Part shown: piece after piece, positions 26,688 through 34,823 of the stretch
How the letters are laid out: every line of letters starts with the position of its first letter
Numbering within the stretch: position 1 is the stretch's first letter
Assembly: GCF_003004785.1 (NCBI RefSeq)
Contig: NZ_PVZS01000001.1
Location: 248,001 to 312,000, forward strand
Direction: 5' to 3'
Length of the DNA stretch: 64,000 bases
From: Alsobacter soli
Lineage (GTDB): Bacteria; Pseudomonadota; Alphaproteobacteria; Rhizobiales; Beijerinckiaceae
Notes under the pieces: generated by a model
What the model saw: only the letters and a program-made list of their open reading frames with translations
What the model was told of the DNA's origin: nothing
Database searches by the model: none
Program-made: the position numbers and the translations under genes

Positions 26688-27257
26688 TCATCGGCTGGGG
26701 CTCGGCGCGACGGTGCCGCCGTTCACCGGCGGACTGGGCGGCGTCCGGCTCTCGGACGGATGCGGATGCATGGAGTCGTTGCGCTGCGGCGCAGAGTCGG
26801 AGCTCGTGTTGCCCGACATGGACCGCACATAGGCGGCGATCTGCCAGATCTGCTCGTCCGGGATCTTGCCCCGGAAGGAGGGCATGCCGTTGGGCCGGCC
26901 CTCCCGGATCGTCTGCACAATGTTCTCGATCGAGCCGCCATAGATCCAGCGGTCGTCCATCAGGGGCGGCCCGGAGCCGCCGCCGCCGTTGGAATGGCAG
27001 CCGTTGCAGTTGAACCAGGCGTAGTACTTCTTGCCCTGGCTCTGATCGTAGGCGCTCGCCTCGTACTTGGCCCCCTTGCCGCTCACCCGGATCTCGGGCG
27101 GGCTCGGCCCCGCCGAGTTGGTGGTCAGGGCTACCTGCTCCCGGGTCTCGGACGCCACCGGCGAGGGGCGCTGGTCCCGCTCCTCGCGCTGGCAGGCTCC
27201 GAGGAGCGCCCCCATGGCGCACGCCGCCATCAAGGCCTTAAGGGAGCCGGAACACAT
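26688..27257 (-). CDS. Lipoprotein monoheme cytochrome c
   Basis: 189 residues. A lipoprotein signal (hydrophobic AMGALLGAC, Cys22) is followed by a monoheme domain with C84-N-G-C87-H88 (WFNCNGCHSNGGG) and Met in NGMPSFRGKIP; DEQIWQIAAYVRSMSG is typical of the cbb3-III/alcohol-dehydrogenase cytochromes. The ATG at 27257 has GGAGGG 7 bases upstream inside the end of the PQQ dehydrogenase gene, which it overlaps by 20 bases. Likely the direct electron acceptor for that dehydrogenase. A polar Ser/Pro tail follows the heme domain. Confidence 0.88.
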   Translation of the reverse strand: MCSGSLKALMAACAMGALLGACQREERDQRPSPVASETREQVALTTNSAGPSPPEIRVSGKGAKYEASAYDQSQGKKYYAWFNCNGCHSNGGGGSGPPLMDDRWIYGGSIENIVQTIREGRPNGMPSFRGKIPDEQIWQIAAYVRSMSGNTSSDSAPQRNDSMHPHPSESRTPPSPPVNGGTVAPSPSR

Positions 27258-29043
27258 AGAGCATCCCTCCGGCCGTGGTGGCGTTCTTGAGGTCGCGCAT
27301 GGCGTTCACGAAACCCAGCGCAGCCGTGCCGTCGCGCGGGTCGAGGTCTCCGGACACGATGGCGCCGGACCAGCCGCCGACGCCCGACAGAATGGCCACG
27401 TACTGGCGCCCGTCGGGACCGCGATAGGTGGTGGGCTGCCCGATGATCCCCGAGCCGGTCTTGAACTGCCAGACAACCTCCCCCGTCTTGGCGTTCACGG
27501 CTTTGAACCAGCCTTCCATGTCGCCATAGAAGACGAGGTCGCCGGCCGTTGAGAGCGCCCCGCTCCACACGGGGAAGCGCTCCTTGATGACCCAGGCCGG
27601 CTTGCCCTCGAGGATGTTCCAGGCCGTGACCTCTCCCATGTGGCCGCCCGGACCTGGCTTCATGCGCACCTCGGCGCCCACGAAGGGCGTCCCGGCGATG
27701 TAGTTGGTTTCCTGGGACTCCCAGTCCATGCACAGGTTGTTGTGGGGGATGTAGAGCAGGCCCGTGGATGAGGAGAAGGACGACGGGTTCCAGTCCTTGG
27801 CGCCCGGCGCGGTGGGGCATACGTCCCGCAGGACTTTGCCCACCGACGGCTCCTTGTCTCCGACGCGCTGCAGCCGGCCCGTCTTGAGGTCAACGCCGGT
27901 GGTCGTGTTCGTGTAGGCGTAGGCTTCCGCAGACAGCACCTCGCCGGTGGCCCGGTCGATCACATAGAGATGGCCGTTGCGCTCGGGCCGGACGAGCACC
28001 TTCCGGGGCTGCCCCTTCCAGGTGATGTCGAGCAGGATGCTCTCGTTGATGCCGTCCCAGTCGAACAGGTCGTGGGGGGTGGCCTGGTAGGCCCAGCGCG
28101 CCTGCCCCGTATCGATGTCGCGGGCGAAGACCGAGTTGGTCCACTTGTTGTCGCCCGGCCGCTGCGCGGAGTTCCAGGGCCCGGGATTGCCGACGCCATT
28201 GTAGAGCAGGTTCAGGTCGGGGTCGTAGGCGACCCAGCCCCAGACCGTGCCTCCGCCGTGCTTCCAGGCGTCCGGCGGCCAGGTCGAAATCCCCAGGTCC
28301 TTGCCTTTGTCGGCGTCGTAGAACGGCTTGAAGTCCGGCCCGATCAGGACCTCTTTGTCGGGCCCCGTGCTGAAGGCCTTCCAGACGGGCTTGCCGGTGT
28401 TGGCGTCGAGCGCCTGAATCCAGCCGCGGACGCCGTATTCGCCGCCCGAGTTGCCGACGAAGACTTTCCCCTTCGCCACGAAGGGGGCCATTGTGACCGT
28501 CTCGCCCATGTTGATGTCGGCGATCTTGGTCCGCCAGATCATCGTCCCTTTCTCGGCGTCCACCGCGATGATGGAGCCGTCGAGGGTCGACATGAACACC
28601 TTGCCGTCCGCCACCGTCGGGCCGCGGTTGACCACGTCGCAGCAGGCCACGCCCTGCGAGGCCTGCTCAGGCTTGGGATCGTAGCGCCACTTCATGGGCG
28701 CGCCCGGCTTGGTCAGGTCGAGCGCATAGAGCGTGTTGGGATAAGGCGACACCATGTAGAGCGTGTTCCCCGCCATCACGGCGGGGGACTCCTGGCCACG
28801 GTTCACGCCGAGCGAGAAGGTGAACTCAGGCCGCAGGTTTGCGACGTTCGAGAGGTTGATCTCGTTGAGTTCGCTGTAGCGCGTGTTGGCGAAGTTCTTC
28901 GCCGGCATGGTCCACTGGCCGTCGTCCTTCGGGGCGGCCGAGAGCGGCGGGGTAACAGTCGGTGATTGCGCGAAAACAGGTCCGGCCAAAGCGACGGAGA
29001 TCAGGAGAGCCGAGAGCCGAGCAAGCCGCATGAAGGGTCTCAC
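27238..29043 (-). CDS. PQQ-dependent alcohol dehydrogenase, lanthanide-type metal site
   Basis: 601-residue periplasmic quinoprotein with eight-bladed propeller; signal peptide MRPFMRLARLSALLISVALA, cleaved after VFAQ. The adjacent-Cys ring (C134-C135), W-rich docking motifs, and metal ligands E202 (GGEYGVRG), N286 (GVGNPGPWN) and catalytic D328 are present. Two residues after the catalytic Asp is D330 (FDWDGIN); an acidic residue here marks lanthanide-dependent enzymes (XoxF, ExaF, PedH), whereas Ca enzymes have Ala or Ser. Substrate (methanol, ethanol or other) is not settled. It precedes the cytochrome and oxidase genes. Confidence 0.92.
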   Translation of the reverse strand: MRPFMRLARLSALLISVALAGPVFAQSPTVTPPLSAAPKDDGQWTMPAKNFANTRYSELNEINLSNVANLRPEFTFSLGVNRGQESPAVMAGNTLYMVSPYPNTLYALDLTKPGAPMKWRYDPKPEQASQGVACCDVVNRGPTVADGKVFMSTLDGSIIAVDAEKGTMIWRTKIADINMGETVTMAPFVAKGKVFVGNSGGEYGVRGWIQALDANTGKPVWKAFSTGPDKEVLIGPDFKPFYDADKGKDLGISTWPPDAWKHGGGTVWGWVAYDPDLNLLYNGVGNPGPWNSAQRPGDNKWTNSVFARDIDTGQARWAYQATPHDLFDWDGINESILLDITWKGQPRKVLVRPERNGHLYVIDRATGEVLSAEAYAYTNTTTGVDLKTGRLQRVGDKEPSVGKVLRDVCPTAPGAKDWNPSSFSSSTGLLYIPHNNLCMDWESQETNYIAGTPFVGAEVRMKPGPGGHMGEVTAWNILEGKPAWVIKERFPVWSGALSTAGDLVFYGDMEGWFKAVNAKTGEVVWQFKTGSGIIGQPTTYRGPDGRQYVAILSGVGGWSGAIVSGDLDPRDGTAALGFVNAMRDLKNATTAGGMLYVFRLP

Positions 29044-29129
29044 CGCGCCGGGTACAATCAGGCCCTCTCAACCAGAGACTTAGATTTGGGTTCCACACGG
29101 GAATGTGAAGAGCTCGCAATCTGTTCGAA

Positions 29130-29176
29130 AAGCAAACAAAGACAAGCCGGCCGAAGCGGGATGCTTCGGCCGGCTC
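29130..29176 (-). terminator. Strong rho-independent terminator
   Basis: Perfect 12-base-pair stem GCCGGCCGAAGC / GCTTCGGCCGGC (29146-29157, 29163-29174) with 5-base loop, followed on the minus strand by TTGTCTTTGTTTGCTTTT. It ends the transcript of the gene at 29194-29466 and separates it from the PQQ dehydrogenase unit. Confidence 0.88.
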
Positions 29177-29193
29177 AAGAAAGAGCAATCTGA

Positions 29194-29466
29194 TTACTGC
29201 CGTGCCGGCGCTGCAGGTTGAGGCGGCGACACGGAGGAGCCTGGCGAGACCGCCGAGCCGGGAGAGCCCGGCGCGGGCGGCACGTCCGCATTGGGGCTCG
29301 TGCCCACCGGGTAGCGAGGCGCGTTCGGCGGCGCCTTGGGCGCGTGCCCGAACATCGTCGGCGTCACCACAGCGATCAGCAGCGCGGCGACCACCAGCGC
29401 AAGGGCGACCGCCCATTTCATCGGATTGCGCATCCGGCGCCGGGGATCACTGTCACGTGGGCCCAT
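29194..29466 (-). CDS. Small single-pass membrane protein, Pro/Ser-rich tail
   Basis: 90 residues. The ATG at 29466 has AAGGAGG 5 bases upstream, which decides the start. A basic N-terminus (MGPRDSDPRRRMRNPMK) precedes one helix (residues about 18-40), then a Pro/Ala/Ser-rich periplasmic tail with PGSPGSAVSPGSSVSPP. N-in topology is predicted by the positive-inside rule. No family recognised. It lies 49 bases downstream of the DUF4267-like membrane protein and ends at a strong terminator. Confidence 0.7.
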   Translation of the reverse strand: MGPRDSDPRRRMRNPMKWAVALALVVAALLIAVVTPTMFGHAPKAPPNAPRYPVGTSPNADVPPAPGSPGSAVSPGSSVSPPQPAAPARQ

Positions 29467-29515
29467 CGAAGCCTCCTTTTCCCAACGAACGCGCCGCAGC
29501 GTCCCGTGTTCCGGT

Positions 29516-30046
29516 TCAGGCGCCCTGCCGCTGGGCCGTCGCCACCCGCCGGGCCGCCTCGACGCCTTGCGGGAAGCCGGTCCGGTCCGCGTAGCGGCGG
29601 GCGTCGCCATTGCTCTTGCGGCCATGCCGGACGGCGACCGCCTTGGTGGCCGCGATGTCGAGCATGGTCACCCCGACCACCATCGCGAGAGCCAGCCCGA
29701 CATTGTCCCGCCGGCGGTTGCGGGGGCCCATGGCTGCCAGCAGGGTCGCGATGTCGAGCGCGTCGCCCACCACGCGGCTCGTGAGCCCGACCTGCTTGTC
29801 CGGCGAGAGCGTGACCACTCCGGCCGCCAGCTCGCGGGCCCCATAGGCGCGCACCAAAGGCTCCATGCCTTCCATGCCGAGCGCCCGCGTCAGCTTGCGG
29901 GGCGCGACGAGCTCCACAAGGCCGAGCCCGATGCTGAACCAGCCCAGGCCTCGCGCCAGCTTGTCGGTCATGCTGAGCGAGCTGGGGCCCGTGCGCAGGA
30001 TCCTGGGGTCGCCTTCGCTGCGGGTGATGTTGGACAGGAAATTCAT
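29516..30046 (-). CDS. Membrane protein (N-terminal part of 'cyclase/dehydrase'-type proteins)
   Basis: 176 residues. LARGLGWFSIGLGLVELVAP and YGARELAAGVVTL followed by helices around ALDIATLLAAMG and GLALAMVVGVTMLDIAATKA resemble the membrane half of SRPBCC-linked 'cyclase/dehydrase' proteins common in Methylobacterium and relatives, without the SRPBCC half. The C-terminus is basic. Function unknown. It is 11 bases downstream of the alcohol dehydrogenase stop and is probably co-transcribed; this pair recurs in relatives as far as I recall. Confidence 0.72.
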   Translation of the reverse strand: MNFLSNITRSEGDPRILRTGPSSLSMTDKLARGLGWFSIGLGLVELVAPRKLTRALGMEGMEPLVRAYGARELAAGVVTLSPDKQVGLTSRVVGDALDIATLLAAMGPRNRRRDNVGLALAMVVGVTMLDIAATKAVAVRHGRKSNGDARRYADRTGFPQGVEAARRVATAQRQGA

Positions 30047-30057
30047 CGCATCACCTC

Positions 30058-31233
30058 TCAGGGCTTGAGCACGACTTTGACGCAGCCGTCCTGCTTGTCG
30101 CGGAACGTCTTGTACATCTCGGGCCCGTCCTCGAGCCCGACGGTGTGGGTGATGACGAAGGAGGGATCGATCTGCCCTTCCTCGATCCGCCGCAGCAGGT
30201 CGTCCGTCCACTTGTTGACGTGGGTCTGCCCGGTCCGGACGGTCAGGCCCTTGTTCATCAGCATGCCAAGGGGGATCTTGTCGTCGAGGCCGCTGTAGAC
30301 GCCGGGGATCGAGAGCACGCCGCCGCCCCGGCAGACGTAGATCATCTCGCGCAGCACATGCGGTCGGTCGTTCTCCAACATCATGAACTGCTTGGCGCGG
30401 TCGTAGATCGTGTCCGGGTAGGACAGGGAGACGTGGCTCTCCATGCCCACGCAGTCGATGCACTTCTCCGGGCCCTTGCCGCCCGTGAGTTCGTTCAGGC
30501 GCTCGATCACGCTCTCCTCGTCGAAGTTGATCGTGATCGCCCCGCCCGCGGCCGCCATGCCGAGCCGCTCCGGCAGGCGGTCGATGGCGACCACCTGCTT
30601 CGCGCCGAGCAGGATGGCGCTGCGGATGGCCATCTGGCCCACGGGCCCGCACCCCCAGATCGCGACCGTGTCAGTCGGCTCGATGTCGCACTGGGCCGCC
30701 GCCTGCCAGCCGGTCGGGAAGATGTCGCTGAGGAACAGCAGCTTCTCGTCCGGGATTCCGTCCGGCACCTTGATGTGGGTGGCGTCCGCGAACGGCACGC
30801 GGAGATATTCGGCCTGTCCGCCCGGGTAGCCGCCGGTCAGGTGCGTGTAGCCGAAGAGCCCGGCCGTGGTGTGCCCGAAGGCCTTTTCCGCCAGGGCCTT
30901 GTTGCGGTTGGACCGCTCGCACACCGAGAAGTTGCCCCGCCGGCACTGGTCGCATTCGCCGCAGATGATGGTGAACGGAACGACGATCCGGTCGCCCTTC
31001 TTGAGCTTGCCGCTCGCGCCCGAGCCGACCTCGACCACCTCGCCCATGGTCTCGTGGCCCATGATGTCGCCCGGCAGCATGGCGGGAATGAAGTTGTGGA
31101 AGAGATGCAGGTCCGAACCGCAGATCGCGCAGCTGGTCACCTTGATGATGGCGTCGCGAGGATCCTGGATCTCCGGATCCGAGACGCTATCGCATCGAAT
31201 GTCTTCCTTGCCGTGCCAGACCAGGGCTTTCAT
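30058..31233 (-). CDS. Zn-dependent alcohol/formaldehyde dehydrogenase (MDR family)
   Basis: 391 residues. Catalytic-zinc ligands in [12 protein letters not shown] and MGHETMGEV, the structural-zinc four-Cys lobe [15 protein letters not shown], and the Rossmann motif [20 protein letters not shown] are clear. The length and the [12 protein letters not shown] region place it near glutathione-independent formaldehyde dehydrogenase (FdhA) and related long MDR enzymes. It could oxidise aldehydes produced by the nearby PQQ dehydrogenase, but this is inference. A leader of about 200 bases with no gene lies upstream. Confidence 0.88.
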   Translation of the reverse strand: MKALVWHGKEDIRCDSVSDPEIQDPRDAIIKVTSCAICGSDLHLFHNFIPAMLPGDIMGHETMGEVVEVGSGASGKLKKGDRIVVPFTIICGECDQCRRGNFSVCERSNRNKALAEKAFGHTTAGLFGYTHLTGGYPGGQAEYLRVPFADATHIKVPDGIPDEKLLFLSDIFPTGWQAAAQCDIEPTDTVAIWGCGPVGQMAIRSAILLGAKQVVAIDRLPERLGMAAAGGAITINFDEESVIERLNELTGGKGPEKCIDCVGMESHVSLSYPDTIYDRAKQFMMLENDRPHVLREMIYVCRGGGVLSIPGVYSGLDDKIPLGMLMNKGLTVRTGQTHVNKWTDDLLRRIEEGQIDPSFVITHTVGLEDGPEMYKTFRDKQDGCVKVVLKP

Positions 31234-31452
31234 GGGCGGCTCCTTCCTCGGCGTTCAGACGGGCGCAGCCGCCCGCGAAGCCGCGCCCGGCGGTCCCGCG
31301 AAGCGGCAGGCTCATGTCGCATGGGCCGGAAATCGCCCGCGCGCGGCAATGTTCCGCCCCTCGGCGGGACGCGCGGAATGGAACCTGAGGGGAACAAGAA
31401 GGCGCAGCGGCAGAAGCCGGCGGCTACGCCCAGGCCGACACCTCGCCTACGA

Positions 31453-31713
31453 TCAGCCGATCACGGCGAGGGCCCAGGCCAGGCCTGCCACCGTGATGAC
31501 CCCGGCGCCGATGCCCCGCCGCCAACCGGCAGGCGCCCAGCGCAGCCCAAGGAAGTCCATCGCCACCAGGCGCGCCTTCGCCAGGAGGGCCGCCACCACG
31601 ATCCCGTCCAGGATCCCCTTCGGCAGGCCAGCCTGCAGGGCGACGACCGCGCCGCCGATGATCAGCAAAAGCGCGAGCCAAGCGAAATCGGCCCGCCGGG
31701 TCAAAACATCCAT
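31453..31713 (-). CDS. NorF-like / COX4-type small membrane protein
   Basis: 86 residues with three helices: FAWLALLLIIGGAVVALQAG, ILDGIVVAALLAKARLVAMD and a last one near AGVITVAGLAWALAVIG. The AKARLVAMDFLGLR segment is characteristic of the NorF / cytochrome c oxidase subunit IV-like family. NorF, with NorE, supports nitric oxide reductase activity in Paracoccus. Start is 4 bases after the NorE-like stop. Last gene of the NO-accessory cluster. Confidence 0.8.
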   Translation of the reverse strand: MDVLTRRADFAWLALLLIIGGAVVALQAGLPKGILDGIVVAALLAKARLVAMDFLGLRWAPAGWRRGIGAGVITVAGLAWALAVIG

Positions 31714-31717
31714 GGGA

Positions 31718-32329
31718 TCACCCGATCAGGTACACAACGGGGAACATCACGATCCAGACGAGGTCGACCATGTGCCAGAACGCCGCTCCGGTCTCGACCG
31801 CCTCGTCATCCGCTCCCCAGGCGACAACGCCCAGGATCACGGCTCCGAGCGCCACGTGAAGGGCGTGGAAGCCCGTGAGCAGGAAGTAGAGGGTGAAGAA
31901 CACATCCCCCTCGAGTCCGTGCCCGGCTGCGATCTCCCCCGCATATTCGAAGCCTTTGACGCCAAGGAAGCCCAGGCCGAGCACGATCGCAGTCGCGATC
32001 CATGCCCGGGCCCGCCCCGGACGGCGCAGGCCCGCCGCCTCGGCCCCGCGCGCCGCGCACCAGCCGCTGGTCGCCAGCACAGCCGTATTGAGCGCCGCCA
32101 AGGCCGGGCTGAGCTGGGCCTGGCCGGCCGCGAACACCTCGGGATGGAGCCGCCGCGTGACCGCGAAGGCGCACAACATGGCGCCGAACACCACGAATTC
32201 GCTCAGGATCAGCACCCACATCATCGGGTGACCCGGCAGGCCGCGGAAGATGATCCACACGCCCTCGTCCGCGTCGCCGATCTGCGCCAGGTCGGTCCGC
32301 GCCAGGTCGGTCCGCGCCAAGTCAGTCAT
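31718..32329 (-). CDS. norE: NorE-like subunit III family protein
   Basis: 203 residues, five helices of the heme-copper subunit III family in the NorE branch: HPMMWVLILSEFVVFGAMLC, LYFLLTGFHALHVALGAVIL and GAAFWHMVDLVWIVMFPVVY. The first 15 residues are a tandem TDLAR repeat encoded by a 15-base repeat. The start overlaps the previous gene by 8 bases. Without a neighbouring norCB, its partner is unknown; it could also serve another oxidase. Confidence 0.82.
   Translation of the reverse strand: MTDLARTDLARTDLAQIGDADEGVWIIFRGLPGHPMMWVLILSEFVVFGAMLCAFAVTRRLHPEVFAAGQAQLSPALAALNTAVLATSGWCAARGAEAAGLRRPGRARAWIATAIVLGLGFLGVKGFEYAGEIAAGHGLEGDVFFTLYFLLTGFHALHVALGAVILGVVAWGADDEAVETGAAFWHMVDLVWIVMFPVVYLIG
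32284..32328. repeat. 15-base tandem repeat, three units
   Basis: Two exact copies of GCGCCAGGTCGGTCC followed by one diverged copy, lying over the first codons of the NorE-like gene and giving a repeated TDLAR at its N-terminus. In-frame unit length means copy changes would not shift the frame. Confidence 0.8.
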
Positions 32330-32714
32330 GAGTCGCCCTTTGCTCCCGGCGAAGCGCCGCCGCGTCTTGGCTGGGCGGCTCGCCGCTTCCAGCGGCCAGG
32401 CTGCGCAGCGCGCCGGCCCCTTTGCGGGCCGCCTCGGCGACGTCGTCGAACAGATAGGCCAGCTCGGCGTAGACGCTCGCGTCCGCCTCGTCGCAGGCGA
32501 TCTCGTCGAGATCCGACATCAGCGCCACGATGCCGGCGATCAGGTCACGCTGGCGTCGGGACTCGGCGAGCTCGCGCCGCGCCTCGCGGCGCGCCTCCAG
32601 TTCGGCGAAGCGCGCCAGCGCGTCCGTGAGCCGAGCCCGGCATGCGCAGTCCAACTCCACCGTGCGCAGCACGACCTCCACCCGGGAGATCACCGAAGCG
32701 GTTGCGGCGCTCAT
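32322..32714 (-). CDS. Hypothetical helical protein of NO-accessory cluster
   Basis: 130 residues, predicted almost wholly alpha-helical and charged (ARFAELEARREARRELAESR, YAELAYLFDDVAEAARKG), with two Cys near residue 23-25 (LDCACRARL) and one at about residue 74. No signal or membrane segment. Its ATG overlaps the DGC gene stop (ATGA) and its stop overlaps the NorE-like start, so it belongs to the operon. No family recognised. Confidence 0.72.
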   Translation of the reverse strand: MSAATASVISRVEVVLRTVELDCACRARLTDALARFAELEARREARRELAESRRQRDLIAGIVALMSDLDEIACDEADASVYAELAYLFDDVAEAARKGAGALRSLAAGSGEPPSQDAAALRREQRATHD

Positions 32715-33109
32715 GCGGGCTCGTCCTCCATGACAGCACGGATGGCCGCTCCCGGAAGTCCGTCCCGGACGAGCTGGAACACCCGGTCGGCATCCGCGGG
32801 GTCGAAATCGGCCCCGTAGCGCTTCCGCACGCCGACCTGACCCAGTTCGTGGTGAACGGTCGGCGTCACCCCTTGCCGCGCCAGGCAATTGCGCACGCAC
32901 GCCAGCGCGCAGCCGTCGATGGCCACGATCGGCCTGCCCGACTGCGCCGTCCGCACCAGCGACCGGACATCTCCGCCAACGCCCGCGATGCATGACATCT
33001 CGGCGTGCCCCCTGCGGTCGAGCCGCACGGCGACCGCGTTGGCGAGCTGCGCCGCGCTGGAGCATCCCGAGCACGAGTAAACGAGTGGAAGATCGGGATT
33101 GCGCGCCAT
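32711..33109 (-). CDS. DGC-domain putative zinc-binding protein
   Basis: 132 residues matching the DGC domain (PF08859). CSGCSSAAQLANAVAVRLDR with CxxC near the start, EMSCIAGVGGDV, and the name-giving Asp-Gly-Cys motif AIDGCALACVRNCL, giving seven Cys likely to bind zinc or an Fe-S/heme cofactor. DGC proteins are often found beside NO and denitrification genes; biochemical role is unknown. Four bases separate it from the NnrS-like gene. Confidence 0.85.
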   Translation of the reverse strand: MARNPDLPLVYSCSGCSSAAQLANAVAVRLDRRGHAEMSCIAGVGGDVRSLVRTAQSGRPIVAIDGCALACVRNCLARQGVTPTVHHELGQVGVRKRYGADFDPADADRVFQLVRDGLPGAAIRAVMEDEPA

Positions 33110-33113
33110 GGCT

Positions 33114-34202
33114 CTAGCCCCTCGCTCCCGTGGGCCGCGCCCGCTCCGGTGCCCGGCCGGCCCCGACCAGGCAGGCTGCGAATGCGGCGAAGGCGGCCAC
33201 GGTCAGGGGCCCGCTCGCCATGCGCACGGTCTCCAGAGACCCGAGCGCCCCACCCACCCGCAGCAGGATCGCGCCGTGGAGCAGGCAGAGCGGGACATAC
33301 AGCGCGGGTGAGAACCGCAGCCGCACCCCGAGCACCGCCGGGAGAATGATCAGCGCATGGCCGAAAACCATCGAGCCCACGAAGCCGAGCATGGCGGCAT
33401 GGATCGGAGCGTCGTAGCGGCCTGGAAGATCGAGGAAGGGAGCCGTCGCCAGGATCGCCGCCGCAAGGGCGAGCCAGCCGTAGCCGGCCAGCATGCAGGT
33501 CGAGAAATACCGCACGTCGCCCTGTCGGCGGATGTTGACGCGGGCCACGTCGCGGCCGACCAGGGCCGCCACGAGAAGCGCCAGGCCCACGCCGAAGACC
33601 GCGGAGCCCGCGGGCTCCAGCAGCCCTGCCCCGGCGCCCGCGCCCATGAGGCTGACGCCGAACAGAAACGCCGCGTCCCCCCAGCGTGAGGGCCGCACCA
33701 GCCGGCTCATCTCCAGCCGCTCGCCCCCGATGGTCAGGATCAGGAACATCAGCCACCAGCCCGCCCCTTCGGCGGTGGACCCAGTCGTGAGCCAGGCCAC
33801 GCAGCCCGCGAACCAGGAGAGCGCGCCAAAGAGCATCGCGGCGGATGGCAGGCCGGGTTCTTCCCTGGCGAGATAGGTCGTCACAGCCGCATAGCAGGCG
33901 GCCGCCAGGCCGAAGACCGCCGCGACCGTCGCGGCGGGGGCGCCAAACGGAACGAGGCTCGCTCCCGCGGCCGCGAGCGCAGGCGCCGCCCAGGGCCATG
34001 AGCGGCCCAGGGCGACGGCCCTTTCGACGCCGATCAGGGTTCCGAACACGCCGCAGACCATGAGCGGCCCGTGCAGGGTGGCGGCCGCCAGGCCGGTAGA
34101 CCCGCCCCAGCCCAGCCGGGACAGTCCGCCCGCCAGGCCCAGCATCATGGCGCTCCCCGCCATCGCGAGGAGCAGGAGTCGCCCGTTCGAAACCCTGGCC
34201 AC
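33114..34202 (-). CDS. NnrS-like multi-helix membrane protein
   Basis: 362 residues with about 10-12 helices. TLHGPLMVCGVFGTLIGVER near the start and IHAAMLGFVGSMVFGHALII late in the chain, each with His, resemble NnrS-type heme/copper membrane proteins tied to NO tolerance. Middle loops are short and the end is basic (PERARPTGARG). NnrS family membership is probable, not certain; it is shorter than typical NnrS (about 390-400). Operon position beside DGC, DUF2249 and NorEF supports a role in NO metabolism. Confidence 0.75.
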   Translation of the reverse strand: MARVSNGRLLLLAMAGSAMMLGLAGGLSRLGWGGSTGLAAATLHGPLMVCGVFGTLIGVERAVALGRSWPWAAPALAAAGASLVPFGAPAATVAAVFGLAAACYAAVTTYLAREEPGLPSAAMLFGALSWFAGCVAWLTTGSTAEGAGWWLMFLILTIGGERLEMSRLVRPSRWGDAAFLFGVSLMGAGAGAGLLEPAGSAVFGVGLALLVAALVGRDVARVNIRRQGDVRYFSTCMLAGYGWLALAAAILATAPFLDLPGRYDAPIHAAMLGFVGSMVFGHALIILPAVLGVRLRFSPALYVPLCLLHGAILLRVGGALGSLETVRMASGPLTVAAFAAFAACLVGAGRAPERARPTGARG

Positions 34203-34204
34203 CG

Positions 34205-34459
34205 TCAGTCCAGGACGCGGGAGATCCGGACGCGCCAGACCTCCGGGCCCTGCTCCTCGTAGTCCCAGGCGAACGCGCCGGGGCGGTATTCGCCGAACTG
34301 GTAGTGCAGCGGGCGGGGATCGTGGTCGTTGACCAGCAGGAAGGCTTCGCCCGGTGACAGCATGTCGAACGTGCCGAACACGATGGGGTGCCGCATCTTC
34401 GGCACGATCTGCCGGACGTCGATGGTGGTCTCAGTTACATTGCCGCAGCCACACGACAT
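34205..34459 (-). CDS. DUF2249 protein
   Basis: 84-residue cytosolic protein of the DUF2249 family. TIDVRQIVPKMRHPIVFGTF, LLVNDHDPRPLHYQF and YEEQGPEVWRVRISR are the conserved segments of this TusA-like fold. An added N-terminal CGCG pair (MSCGCGNVTE) could bind metal. DUF2249 genes are frequent in denitrification and NO-response clusters. Two bases separate its stop from the NnrS-like start. Confidence 0.88.
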   Translation of the reverse strand: MSCGCGNVTETTIDVRQIVPKMRHPIVFGTFDMLSPGEAFLLVNDHDPRPLHYQFGEYRPGAFAWDYEEQGPEVWRVRISRVLD

Positions 34460-34474
34460 AGGGGGTCTCCGTTT

Positions 34475-34789
34475 TCACCTGGACAGAAGCGCGCGCGCCG
34501 CCCCGGACATCCGATCCGGCGTCCAGCGAGGCTCCCAGACGAGTTCGACGCCGACGGCCGTCGCCGCCCCGAAGCGGTCTTCGAGACAGACTTTCGTTTC
34601 CTCGAGGATCAGCCCCGCCAGGGGACAGCCCCGCGACGTCAACGTGATCGCCACGTCGACTCGGCCGGGCGCCCTGCGGGCCCTGTAGACGAGCCCGAGG
34701 TCGACGATCCCGACGCCCAGTTCGGGGTCGCGAACATCCGCGATGGCCTGGAGGATTGCGGGATCGAGCGTATGGGTGGACGCGTGCAT
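34475..34789 (-). CDS. MIP18/SufT-like metal-sulfur cluster assembly factor (DUF59)
   Basis: 104 residues of the DUF59/MIP18 family. IADVRDPELGVGIVDLGLVY and the Cys-containing TSRGCPLAGLILEE are the family signatures. Such proteins help deliver Fe-S clusters, here perhaps to NO-damaged or NO-related targets. It is the first gene of the seven-gene minus-strand cluster; ATG 34789 is chosen because homology begins at THTLDPAIL. The NNR-type box is centred 41.5 bases upstream of the ATG. Confidence 0.85.
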   Translation of the reverse strand: MHASTHTLDPAILQAIADVRDPELGVGIVDLGLVYRARRAPGRVDVAITLTSRGCPLAGLILEETKVCLEDRFGAATAVGVELVWEPRWTPDRMSGAARALLSR

Positions 34790-34823
34790 GCCTGTTTTGT
34801 GCAACGGCCGGGCCGGGCGTTCT

